Shown here: positions 22,906-30,729 of the stretch, one piece after another
How positions within the stretch are numbered: the first letter of the stretch is position 1
How the letters are laid out: each line of letters starts with the position of its first letter
DNA from: Falsiroseomonas sp050563525
GTDB taxonomy: Bacteria > Pseudomonadota > Alphaproteobacteria > Acetobacterales > Acetobacteraceae
Reading direction: 5' to 3'
NCBI RefSeq assembly: GCF_050563525.1
Contig: NZ_JBNXUN010000001.1
Location: forward strand, 744,001 to 808,000
DNA: 64,000 bases
Translations under genes and position numbers: made by a program
The notes under the pieces: generated by a model
What the model was told of the DNA's origin: nothing
Seen by the model: the letters and a program-made list of their open reading frames with translations, nothing else
Databases searched by the model: none

Positions 22906-23931
22906 TTGCAGTCCCTGGTGCTGGGCGGCGGGGCGCTGCTGCTGCTGGTGGCGATGGCGGCCGGGATCTTGCTGGGGCCGGCGGGCATCTCGCCCGGCGG
23001 GTTTTTGGCGGTGCTGGCGGATGCGGTGGGGCTCGCACAGCTGCCGGATGCGTTCCGGCGCGATGCGGCGGTGCTCGGCGTGATCCGGGCGCCGCGGGTG
23101 CTGATGGCGGCGCTGGTCGGCGCGGGGCTCGGTGCGGCGGGGGCGGCGATGCAGGGTTTGTTCCGCAACCCGCTGGCGGACCCTGGGCTGATCGGGGTGT
23201 CCGCCGGCGCGGCGCTGGCGGCGGTCGCGGCCATCGTCTTCGGCGGGACCGTGTTCGGCGCGGCGGCGGGCGTGCTCGGGCTGTGGCTGCTGCCGGTCGC
23301 GGCGTTCTGCGGCGGGCTTGCGGCGACGCTGGTGATGGCACGCCTCGGCCATATCGGCGGCGTTACGGGCGTCGCCACGCTGCTGCTGGCGGGCGTCGCG
23401 GTGAATGCGCTGGCCGGCGCGCTGACCGGGCTGCTGATCTTCACCGCGGATGACCGGCAGGTGCGCGACATCACCTTCTGGACGCTGGGCAGCCTGGCCG
23501 GGTCGCGATGGGAGCAGGTGCCGGTGGTGGCGCTGCTGGTCGGGCTGCCGGTGCTGGGACTGTGTGCGCTGGCCCGGCCGCTGGATGCGCTGCTGCTGGG
23601 CGAGGCGGAGGCGTTCCACCTCGGCCAGCGCGTCGAATGGGTGAAGCGGGTGGCGGTGACGCTGGCGGCCGTCGCGGTGGCGGCCGGCGTCGCCTTCACC
23701 GGGTTGATCGGGTTCGTCGGGCTGGTGGTGCCGCATCTGCTGCGGCTCGGCTTCGGCTCCGGCCACCGGCTGGTGCTGCCGGGCTCCGCGCTGCTGGGGG
23801 CGGCGCTGCTGGTGCTGGCGGACCTGGCCGCGCGCAGCCTGGCGGCGCCTGCGGAACTGCCGGTGGGGGTGGTGACGGCGCTGCTCGGCGCACCCTTCTT
23901 CCTGTGGCTGCTGCGGCGGGCCGGGGCGTGA
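22906..23931 (+). CDS. hmuU: Heme ABC transporter permease
   Basis: A roughly 341-residue FecCD/BtuC-type permease with about ten hydrophobic segments. Typical motifs are VIRAPRVLMAALVGAGLGAAGAAMQ (broken here only by length), RNPLADPGLIGVSAGAAL, FWTLGSLAGSRW and GLIGFVGLVVPHLLR. It is the channel for heme across the inner membrane. The start is ambiguous. A TTG at 22906 follows GGAGAGAGGG and begins at the first membrane segment. A TTG at 22846 overlaps the hmuT stop but would add 20 residues encoded by a repeat. The stop overlaps hmuV (GTGA). Confidence 0.88.
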   Translation: MQSLVLGGGALLLLVAMAAGILLGPAGISPGGFLAVLADAVGLAQLPDAFRRDAAVLGVIRAPRVLMAALVGAGLGAAGAAMQGLFRNPLADPGLIGVSAGAALAAVAAIVFGGTVFGAAAGVLGLWLLPVAAFCGGLAATLVMARLGHIGGVTGVATLLLAGVAVNALAGALTGLLIFTADDRQVRDITFWTLGSLAGSRWEQVPVVALLVGLPVLGLCALARPLDALLLGEAEAFHLGQRVEWVKRVAVTLAAVAVAAGVAFTGLIGFVGLVVPHLLRLGFGSGHRLVLPGSALLGAALLVLADLAARSLAAPAELPVGVVTALLGAPFFLWLLRRAGA

Positions 23932-24719
23932 TCGCGGCGCGCGACATCGTCGTGCGGGCCGGCGGCCGGACGCTGCTGGACCGTGTCTCGCTGGACGTAC
24001 GCGCCGGGGAGGTGCTGGTGCTGGCCGGGCCGAACGGCGCGGGCAAGTCCACGCTGTTCAAGGTGCTGGCCGGGGAGCTGGCGCCGCAGGCCGGGACTGC
24101 CACGCTGGACGGCAGGAGGCTGCGCGACTGGCGCCCACTGGACCTGGCGCGGCGCCGCGCCGTGCTGGCGCAGCATGTCGCGCTCGCCTTCCCGATGCCG
24201 GCGCGGGAGGTGGTGGCGCTGGGGCGCCTGCCCTGGCACGGCACGGAGCAGGCGGCACGCGACGCGCAGGCCATCGCGGCGGCGCTGCGGGAGGCCGATG
24301 TGGCGCATCTGGCAGGCCGGGCGCACGCCACGCTGTCCGGTGGCGAGCGTCAGCGCGTGCATCTGGCGCGTGCGCTGGCGCAGCTCGATGGCGCCGGAAT
24401 GCCCGCGGCCCTGCTGCTGGATGAGCCGACCGCGAGCCTCGATGCCGGCCACCGCGCCGCGCTGCTGCGCCGGCTGCGGCGCCTTGCCGGGCAGGGGCTG
24501 GCGGTGCTGGCGGTGCTGCATGATCTGCAGGAGGCCGCCTATGTCGCGGACCGCGTCGCGCTGCTGGAGCAGGGCCGGCTGGTCGCCTGCGGGCCGCCGG
24601 CCGAGGCGCTGGGTACCGCGCTTCTGGAACAGGTCTATGGCCTGCCCTTCCGCTATGTCCCAGGACTTGGACCGATCCCGCTGCTCGCCGGCCCGGATGC
24701 GGCGTTGACGCTAGGATAG
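23928..24719 (+). CDS. hmuV: Heme ABC transporter ATP-binding protein
   Basis: A 263-residue ABC ATPase that drives heme import through HmuU. Walker A is GPNGAGKST, the ABC signature is TLSGGERQRVHLARAL, Walker B is ALLLDEPTASLD and the switch histidine is in AVLHDLQEAAY. The GTG start overlaps the hmuU stop, the usual coupling for these genes. Length and motif order are normal. The stop lies 35 bases before the two-partner-secretion transporter gene, which suggests continued transcription. Confidence 0.93.
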   Translation: MIAARDIVVRAGGRTLLDRVSLDVRAGEVLVLAGPNGAGKSTLFKVLAGELAPQAGTATLDGRRLRDWRPLDLARRRAVLAQHVALAFPMPAREVVALGRLPWHGTEQAARDAQAIAAALREADVAHLAGRAHATLSGGERQRVHLARALAQLDGAGMPAALLLDEPTASLDAGHRAALLRRLRRLAGQGLAVLAVLHDLQEAAYVADRVALLEQGRLVACGPPAEALGTALLEQVYGLPFRYVPGLGPIPLLAGPDAALTLG

Positions 24720-24754
24720 AAATTCCGCAAGGGTGATCCCGCCTGGATTGTGGG

Positions 24755-26464
24755 GTGCCGGTGAAGGCGCGGGGATTTCGCGGGGTTTTCGGGCTGGCGC
24801 TTGCGCTGCCGGTCACGGGTCTCGCCCAGGGCACGCCGCCGCCGCAGCCAGGATTGATTGAACGCGTCGCGCCGGCCCCTGCCCCGGCGCTCGGCCCGGC
24901 GCTGCTGCCGCCGGAACCGAGCGCGACCACCGGGCCAGGGGCGCAGCGCGGCGTGCGGTTGGGCGCGGTGCGGCTGGCCGGCAACACGGCGCTGGATGCG
25001 CCGGTGCTGCGGCCGGGATTTGCAGGGCTTGAGCACCGCATCGCCACGCTGGCGGAGATCGAGGCGGCGCGGCTGGCCGTGCTGTCCGCCTACCGCGCCG
25101 CCGGCTTCGCCTATGTCGCCGTCGCAGCCGGACTGACCGCAAACGTCTCGGGTGGTGCCGACCTGGTGCTGGCGGTGACGGAGGGCTTCATCGCCGGCTT
25201 GGCCATCGAAGGCGGCATCGGTCCGGCGGAGCGGCAGGCGCGGCGCTTCTTGGAACCCCTGGTCGGCCAGCGCCCCCTGCCCCACGCGGCGCTGGAACGC
25301 GCGCTGCTGCTGGCCGGCGACATCCCGGGCATCGAGGCCAGCGGATTGCTGCGGCCGGCGGAGGGTGTTCCCGGCGCGCTGCAACTGGTGGTGCGGCTGG
25401 CGCGGCGCGCGGCTTCCGGCTTCGCCACGCTGGATAATCGCGGTCATGCCTCCACGGGCGCCTGGCAGGGGCTGCTGGTGGGGCAGTTCAACGCGCTGGG
25501 GTCGCGCGGCGAAAGCGGGCAACTCGCACTGTTCCAGACCGATGGCCATGGCCAGAGCTTCGGCCAGGCTGGCGCCGAGATGTTCCTGGGCGGCTCCGGC
25601 CTGCGGCTGCGCGGCTTCAGTGGCGCCGGGCGGGCGGCGCCGGGCGGGGTGCTGGCGGCGCTGGGCTATGCCGGGGAGACGCGGGTGGCGGGGGTGGCGC
25701 TGGCGCATCCGCTGGTCCGCTCGCGGCCGCGCAACCTGACGCTGACGGCGCAGTTCGATGCCTTCGAAAGCCTGGTGCGCCTGCGCCAGGCCCCGGACGC
25801 GCCGCGCGAGCGGACCAGCCGCGATGCCGTGCGGGCGCTGCGCCTGGGGCTGGAGGGTGAGGCGCGGGATGCATTGCTGGACTGGGCCCCGGCAGCGGCC
25901 GTCAGCACCCTCACGCTGCGGCTAAGCCGCGGGCTGGAAGCGTTCGGCGCCAGCGACGGCCGCCACGGCACCAGCGCCCGGCTCGGCAGCGACTTCGGCT
26001 TCACGCGGGTGGTGGCGGAGGCGTCGCGAACCCAGCCGCTGCTGCTGCCGCTGCCGGGCTGGATGCTGTCCGCCCACGTCGCGGGGGCGGTGCAGTGGAG
26101 CCACGATGTTCTGCCGCCGGCGGAGAAGTTCTACCTCGGCGGCAACCGGCTCGGGCGCGGCTTCCATGCCGGGCAGATCGCTGGGGACCGGGCGCTGGCC
26201 GGGACGCTGGAGCTGCAACTGGCCGGGGCGCTCGGCGGGCTAGGCAGCCAATTCTACCTGTTCCGCGACGAGGGCCGGGCGCGCGACGCGGGGGGCGAGG
26301 CAAGGCGCCTGGCCTCGGTCGGCGGCGGCCTCCGCCTGCAACTGACGGAGGCCGCGCAGCTGGAGCTGGAGGCGCTGCACCGCATCACGCGCACCCCCGA
26401 AGGCGCCAATGTGCGCCAGCTTGCGGAGGAGGCGGTGTTTACCCGGCTGCTGCTGCGGTTCTAA
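24755..26464 (+). CDS. ShlB/FhaC/HecB-type two-partner secretion transporter (TpsB)
   Basis: A roughly 569-residue outer-membrane protein. After a signal peptide (LALALPVTGLAQG) and a Pro-rich linker come POTRA-like domains (VRLGAVRLAGNTALDAPVL ... LVLAVTEGFIAGLAIEG) and a beta-barrel. The barrel contains FYLGGNRLGRGFHAGQIAGD, the conserved VRGY/F-like loop motif of TpsB proteins, and ends in LLLRF. Such proteins secrete a large partner carrying a TPS domain. No partner is present here. Its place after hmuV suggests export of a heme-acquisition protein, as HxuB does for HxuA (inference). The start is uncertain: GTG at 24755 or 24761. Confidence 0.83.
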   Translation: MPVKARGFRGVFGLALALPVTGLAQGTPPPQPGLIERVAPAPAPALGPALLPPEPSATTGPGAQRGVRLGAVRLAGNTALDAPVLRPGFAGLEHRIATLAEIEAARLAVLSAYRAAGFAYVAVAAGLTANVSGGADLVLAVTEGFIAGLAIEGGIGPAERQARRFLEPLVGQRPLPHAALERALLLAGDIPGIEASGLLRPAEGVPGALQLVVRLARRAASGFATLDNRGHASTGAWQGLLVGQFNALGSRGESGQLALFQTDGHGQSFGQAGAEMFLGGSGLRLRGFSGAGRAAPGGVLAALGYAGETRVAGVALAHPLVRSRPRNLTLTAQFDAFESLVRLRQAPDAPRERTSRDAVRALRLGLEGEARDALLDWAPAAAVSTLTLRLSRGLEAFGASDGRHGTSARLGSDFGFTRVVAEASRTQPLLLPLPGWMLSAHVAGAVQWSHDVLPPAEKFYLGGNRLGRGFHAGQIAGDRALAGTLELQLAGALGGLGSQFYLFRDEGRARDAGGEARRLASVGGGLRLQLTEAAQLELEALHRITRTPEGANVRQLAEEAVFTRLLLRF

Positions 26465-26489
26465 ACCCGCAGAACACTGGGAGACTCGC

Positions 26490-27701
26490 ATGACCGGCAT
26501 TCTGAGCGACCTGCGCGTGGTCGAAGTCTCGGCCTTCATCGCGGCGCCGATCGGCGGCATGACGCTGGCGCAGATGGGGGCGGAGGTGATCCGCATCGAC
26601 CCGATCGGCGGCAACATCGACTACCGCCGTTGGCCCCTCGCGCCGTCCGGCACCAGCCTCTACTGGACCGGCCTGAACAAGTCTAAGCGCAGCGTCGCGC
26701 TGGCGCTGCACAAGCCGGAGGGGCGCGAGATCGCCCGCGCGCTGATCTGCGCGGAAGGCGAGAATGCCGGCATCCTGCTGACGAACCTGCCGGCCAGCGG
26801 CTGGATGAGCCATGAGGCGCTGTCGAAAGACCGTGCCGACCTCATCATGCTGCGGCTGACCGGCAACCATGATGGCTCCGGCGCCGTGGATTATACCGTG
26901 AACTGCGCCAGCGGCTTCCCGATGGCGACGGGCACCGGCGGAGAACCCGTGAACCACGTGCTGCCGGCATGGGACATCGCCGCGGGGCTTTATCTGTCGA
27001 CCGGCCTGCTGGCGGCGGAACGCGCGCGGCGGCGGGACGGCAAGGGGCGGGAGGTGACGCTGGCCCTGTCCGACGTAATGCTCGCCTCCGTCGCGACGCT
27101 CGGCTACGTCGCCGATGTGCAGGTGAACGATGCGGTGCGGCCGGCGATGGGCAACGATCTGTACGGCGCCTGGGGCCGGGATTTCCCAACGAAGGATGGC
27201 CGCCGGGTGATGGTCTGCGCCATCTCCAACCGGCAATGGGCGGCGGTCGGCAAAGCCACGGGCCTGGCCGGGAAGATCGCGATGATCGGGCCGATGCTCG
27301 ACGTGGACCTCAACGACGAGGGCGGGCGGTTCGAGGCGCGGCACGCCATCAATGCCGTGCTGGCGCCGTGGTTCGCCCGGCACACGCTGGCCGAGATCGG
27401 GGCGGCCTTCGCCGGCACCGGCGTGCTGTGGGGCCCCTACCAGGATTTCGCCCAGCTGGTGCGGGAGGATGCGCGCTGCTCCACGGCCAATCCGATGTTT
27501 TCGGAGATCGAGCAGGCCGGAGTCGGGCGCATCCTGGCGCCGCGCGTGCCGCTGGGCATCTCGGAAAATGCGCCGGCGGCGCCGGCCCCGCGTCTGGGCG
27601 AAGATACCGATCGGGTGCTGGCGGAGGTGCTCGGTCTCACCACCTCTGCCATCGGCAAGCTGCATGATGCCGGCACCGTCGCCGGCCCCGGAGGACACTG
27701 A
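26490..27701 (+). CDS. CaiB/BaiF family CoA transferase
   Basis: A 403-residue class III CoA transferase. It has the family N-terminus LSDLRVVEVSAFIAAPIGGM, then TLAQMGAEVIRIDPIGG and LYWTGLNKSKRSVALAL. The catalytic aspartate of the family should lie near the LPAWDIAAGLYLSTGL region, where an Asp is visible. It moves CoA between carboxylic acids without forming a free intermediate. It lies two bases upstream of a methylsuccinyl-CoA dehydrogenase-like gene, which suggests a substrate such as methylsuccinate, mesaconate or a related branched dicarboxylate. The exact acid is unknown. Confidence 0.88.
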   Translation: MTGILSDLRVVEVSAFIAAPIGGMTLAQMGAEVIRIDPIGGNIDYRRWPLAPSGTSLYWTGLNKSKRSVALALHKPEGREIARALICAEGENAGILLTNLPASGWMSHEALSKDRADLIMLRLTGNHDGSGAVDYTVNCASGFPMATGTGGEPVNHVLPAWDIAAGLYLSTGLLAAERARRRDGKGREVTLALSDVMLASVATLGYVADVQVNDAVRPAMGNDLYGAWGRDFPTKDGRRVMVCAISNRQWAAVGKATGLAGKIAMIGPMLDVDLNDEGGRFEARHAINAVLAPWFARHTLAEIGAAFAGTGVLWGPYQDFAQLVREDARCSTANPMFSEIEQAGVGRILAPRVPLGISENAPAAPAPRLGEDTDRVLAEVLGLTTSAIGKLHDAGTVAGPGGH

Positions 27702-27702
27702 C

Positions 27703-29376
27703 ATGGACCAGATCGTCGCCACCACCGGCACCGCGCGCGACCTGTTCGGCCATGCCGGCGCGGCGCTGGCCGCCGCGGAGCGGCTGCATGAGGAAACCCG
27801 CCGCGCCATCGCCACGCTACTTGCCCCCGCCGGCAAGGTCGACGCGCCGCTGCTGGAGCGGCACCAGCTCGCCGGCCATGGCCTCGCCTGGCAGGCCACT
27901 TATGTCGCCGCGCTGCGGGAGACGTTGCGCTGGGCGCAGCGGCTGGACCAGGCCGGGCGCTTCGGCCCGCTGGAGCAGGGCATTCTCCGGCTCGGCTTCG
28001 CGGAATACATGGCGCAGCTGGCCGGCGGCATCCCGATGAGCCAGGCGGAAATGGTGCGGCCTTCCGACATGGGCGTGCCAGCGGCCGCGGTCGCGCGCTT
28101 CGCCGCCGAACCCGCCATCGCGGCGCTGTCCGACCTGCCGGCGCTGGAGGCCGCGCGCACGCTGCTGGCGGCGGAGGCCAGCGAGGGCCGGCTTGGCGCC
28201 GACCATCTGGAGGATGAGATGCTGGAGGCGACGCAGGCGGAGTTCCTGCGCTTCGCCGCCGCCGAGATCGCCCCCTTCGCGCAGGACTGGCACCGCAAGG
28301 ACGAGCTGATCCCAATGCCCGTCGTGCAGAAGCTCGCCGAGATGGGCGTGTTCGGCCTGACCGTGCCGGAAGCGCATGGCGGGCTTGGCCTCGGCAAGGT
28401 GGCGATGTGCCTGGTGTCGGAAGCGTTGTCGGGGGCCTATATCGGCTGCGGCTCGCTCGGCACGCGGTCGGAAATCGCGGCGGAGCTGATCCGGCTTGGC
28501 GGCACGCCCGAACAACAGGCGAAGTTCCTGCCCGGCATCGCCTCCGGCGAAATCCTGCCGACGGCGGTGTTCACCGAACCGGACACCGGCTCGGACCTCG
28601 GCAGCCTGCGCACCCGCGCGGTGCGGGACGGCGACACCTATAAGGTGTATGGCGCGAAGACCTGGATCACACATGGCGCGCGGTCCGACCTGATGACGCT
28701 GCTCGTGCGCACGGAATCCGGCGCGCCCGGCTACCAGGGGCTTTCGATGCTGCTCGCGGAGAAGCCGCGCGGCACGGACGACAACCCCTTCCCCGCCGCC
28801 GGCATGGCGGGCACCGAGATCGAGGTGCTCGGCTATCGCGGCATGAAGGAATACGAAATCACCTTCGACGGCTTCGAGGTTCCGGTCGCCAACCTTCTCG
28901 GCGGCGTCGAGGGGCGCGGCTTCAAGCAGTTGATGGAAACCTTCGAGAGCGCCCGCATCCAGACCGCCGCGCGGGCGCTCGGCGTTGCCCGCAACGCGAT
29001 CGAGCTCGGCGCGAATTATGCGCGGGACCGCAAGCAGTTCGGCAAGGCGATCCAGCATTTTCCGCGCGTCTCGGGCAAGCTTGCCTGGATGGTGGCGGAG
29101 ACGATGATGGCGCGGCAGCTCACCTATTTCGCGGCGCGACAGAAGGATGCCGACCGTCGCTGCGACATCGAGGCCGGCATGGCGAAGCTGCTGGCGGCGC
29201 GCGTCGCCTGGTCCAATGCGGATTGCGCGCTGCAGATCCATGGCGGCAACGGCTATGCGGTCGAGTACCCGATCAGCCGCGTGCTGTGCGACGCGCGCAT
29301 CCTGTCGATCTTCGAGGGGGCGGCGGAGATCCAGGCGCAGGTGATCCTGCGCGGGATGCTCGGCCGGGTGAACTGA
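27703..29376 (+). CDS. Acyl-CoA dehydrogenase with long N-terminal extension, (2S)-methylsuccinyl-CoA dehydrogenase-like
   Basis: A 557-residue flavoprotein. The last 390 residues are an ordinary acyl-CoA dehydrogenase (TAVFTEPDTGSDLGSLRTRA, VYGAKTWITHGARSD, QIHGGNGYAVEYPISRVLCD, IFEGAAEIQAQVILRGMLG). The N-terminal 160 residues (AGHGLAWQATYVAALRETLR ... LGFAEYMAQLAGGIPMSQAE) resemble the extension seen in methylsuccinyl-CoA dehydrogenase of the ethylmalonyl-CoA pathway. It would oxidise methylsuccinyl-CoA to mesaconyl-CoA. GGAGG precedes the ATG. The partner CoA transferase could activate free acid. Whether the rest of that pathway exists cannot be judged here. Confidence 0.75.
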   Translation: MDQIVATTGTARDLFGHAGAALAAAERLHEETRRAIATLLAPAGKVDAPLLERHQLAGHGLAWQATYVAALRETLRWAQRLDQAGRFGPLEQGILRLGFAEYMAQLAGGIPMSQAEMVRPSDMGVPAAAVARFAAEPAIAALSDLPALEAARTLLAAEASEGRLGADHLEDEMLEATQAEFLRFAAAEIAPFAQDWHRKDELIPMPVVQKLAEMGVFGLTVPEAHGGLGLGKVAMCLVSEALSGAYIGCGSLGTRSEIAAELIRLGGTPEQQAKFLPGIASGEILPTAVFTEPDTGSDLGSLRTRAVRDGDTYKVYGAKTWITHGARSDLMTLLVRTESGAPGYQGLSMLLAEKPRGTDDNPFPAAGMAGTEIEVLGYRGMKEYEITFDGFEVPVANLLGGVEGRGFKQLMETFESARIQTAARALGVARNAIELGANYARDRKQFGKAIQHFPRVSGKLAWMVAETMMARQLTYFAARQKDADRRCDIEAGMAKLLAARVAWSNADCALQIHGGNGYAVEYPISRVLCDARILSIFEGAAEIQAQVILRGMLGRVN

Positions 29377-29450
29377 GCCGGGTGAACTGAACGGAACGCT
29401 GGCCGCCTCGGTGCGCTGCCTTGTGATACGCAGCCGGAGATGGCCAGACG

Positions 29451-29630
29451 ATGCTGAAATGGGTGGTTGGAATCGCCGTGGCGCTGACGGCGCTGGCGCT
29501 TGTCGCGCGAGTGCTGCAGCTTGGAATCTCGCTGGCCCTGATTGGCGTGGCGGTGGTCGCCGCCGTCATCGCGGCGGTGTTGGGGCTGGTCACCCGGGCG
29601 CGGAGCGGCAGCGACAGCGACGCCTCGTGA
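29451..29630 (+). CDS. Small two-helix membrane protein
   Basis: A 59-residue protein that I translated directly, starting MLKWVVGIAVALTALALVAR. It has two closely spaced hydrophobic stretches (roughly residues 4-20 and 24-47) and a short polar Arg/Ser/Asp tail. The codon pattern matches neighbouring genes. GCCGGAGA lies upstream of the ATG. I do not recognise a family; it could be a membrane-anchored stress or envelope peptide. It sits alone between the dehydrogenase and a lipoprotein gene. Confidence 0.55.
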   Translation: MLKWVVGIAVALTALALVARVLQLGISLALIGVAVVAAVIAAVLGLVTRARSGSDSDAS

Positions 29631-29754
29631 AGGCGGCACGCTCCCTCCGTCGCAACCATTTCAGCCCTCGAAGCGTTGCCCCTCCATGAGCCACCCTGGT
29701 CGGATCGTCGCGAGGCTGATCGACCTGGACGGCAGCAACGGAAGGAGCGAAGCC

Positions 29755-30672
29755 ATGAATGCCAAGACAAGACTGCTGAGCGCTGCCGCCCTCGGCCTGA
29801 TGGTTGCGGCCTGCGGGACTGATCCGCAGGAGCGCACAACAGGTGGCGCGGCGGCTGGTGCGGCGACGGGCGCGGGCATCGGCGCCCTGGGTGGACCTCC
29901 TGGCGTGCTCGCCGGGGCTGCGATCGGCGGCGGCGTCGGCGCCGTGACCGGTGCCACCACCAGCCCGAGCGACGTGAACCTGGGCCGGCCGGTCTGGAAC
30001 GATCCTGAGACCCGGGTCCCGGGCCTGCGCGAAGGCCGCAGCGGCGCGTCCTACGGCGCCAGCACGACCCGCCAGGCACAGAGCGCGCTGAATTCCCGCG
30101 GCTACGATGTGGGCCAGGCAGACGGCGTGATGGGCCCGCGGACAAGCCGTGCGGTGCGCGAGTTCCAGCAATCCAACAACCTGACGGCGACCGGCCGCCT
30201 CGACCAGGCGACCCTGGCCGCGCTGAACGTCAGCGGCGGGCAGAGCATGCGCGGCGCCTCCAACCGCAACGGCGCCTATATGGGCGGCGGCATGGTCGGC
30301 GGGACGCAGACCAGCCAGATGTCGACCAGCCCGGACCGTAGTGGCGTCGCGACGGACGCCGATCCGGGCACCGGCGGTACGGGCGGCTCGGGTGGCAATA
30401 TCCGCTCGCCGCAGAGCCCGAACTACGGCGGCACGACGCCGACGACCGACCAGGAGCGGCGTGGCGCGGCGACGGGCGCCGATCCGGGAACCGGCGGCAC
30501 GGGTGGCTCCGGTGGTGGCTCCACCGGCATGCCGCGCGGCCCGGGCGTGTCCGCCTCGCCCAGCGCGGCCGGTGGCCCGCTGGAGCGGAGCGGCCGGGCG
30601 ACGGATGCCGATCCGGGCACCGGCGGCACGGGCGGTTCGGGCGGCGGCGCGACGGGCATGCCGCGCCGCTGA
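29755..30672 (+). CDS. Lipoprotein with glycine zipper and peptidoglycan-binding domain
   Basis: A 305-residue secreted protein. The signal sequence ends in a lipobox (LGLMVAACG), so it is probably lipid-anchored. A glycine-zipper segment (GGAAAGAATGAGIGALGGPP, then GVLAGAAIGGGVGAVTG) follows. Next comes a PG_binding_1 domain (ALNSRGYDVGQADGVMGPRT, then SRAVREFQQSNNLTATGRLDQ). The C-terminal third is disordered and carries three copies of a unit with ADPGTGGTGGSGG. It most likely sits in the outer membrane and contacts the cell wall. The ATG has GGAAGGAG upstream, and a terminator follows the gene. Confidence 0.82.
   Translation: MNAKTRLLSAAALGLMVAACGTDPQERTTGGAAAGAATGAGIGALGGPPGVLAGAAIGGGVGAVTGATTSPSDVNLGRPVWNDPETRVPGLREGRSGASYGASTTRQAQSALNSRGYDVGQADGVMGPRTSRAVREFQQSNNLTATGRLDQATLAALNVSGGQSMRGASNRNGAYMGGGMVGGTQTSQMSTSPDRSGVATDADPGTGGTGGSGGNIRSPQSPNYGGTTPTTDQERRGAATGADPGTGGTGGSGGGSTGMPRGPGVSASPSAAGGPLERSGRATDADPGTGGTGGSGGGATGMPRR
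30334..30651 (+). repeat. Three in-gene repeats encoding ADPGTGGTGGSGG units
   Basis: Units begin near 30334, 30454 and 30583. Each encodes a variant of R-x-G-x-A-T-D/G followed by ADPGTGGTGGSGG. They are separated by unrelated 18-20 residue spacers, so they look like diverged duplications inside the lipoprotein gene. Confidence 0.75.
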
Positions 30673-30692
30673 TCCCAGCGCACGGCGTATCG

Positions 30693-30719
30693 GGCCGGGG
30701 GGCAACCCCCGGCCTTTTT
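30693..30719 (+). terminator. Rho-independent terminator after the lipoprotein gene
   Basis: GGCCGGGGG and CCCCCGGCC pair perfectly around a GCAA loop and are followed by five T residues. It stands 20 bases after the stop codon. It faces the convergent dctM gene, whose stop is at 30730. Confidence 0.92.
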
Positions 30720-30729
30720 CACGTCCGGA

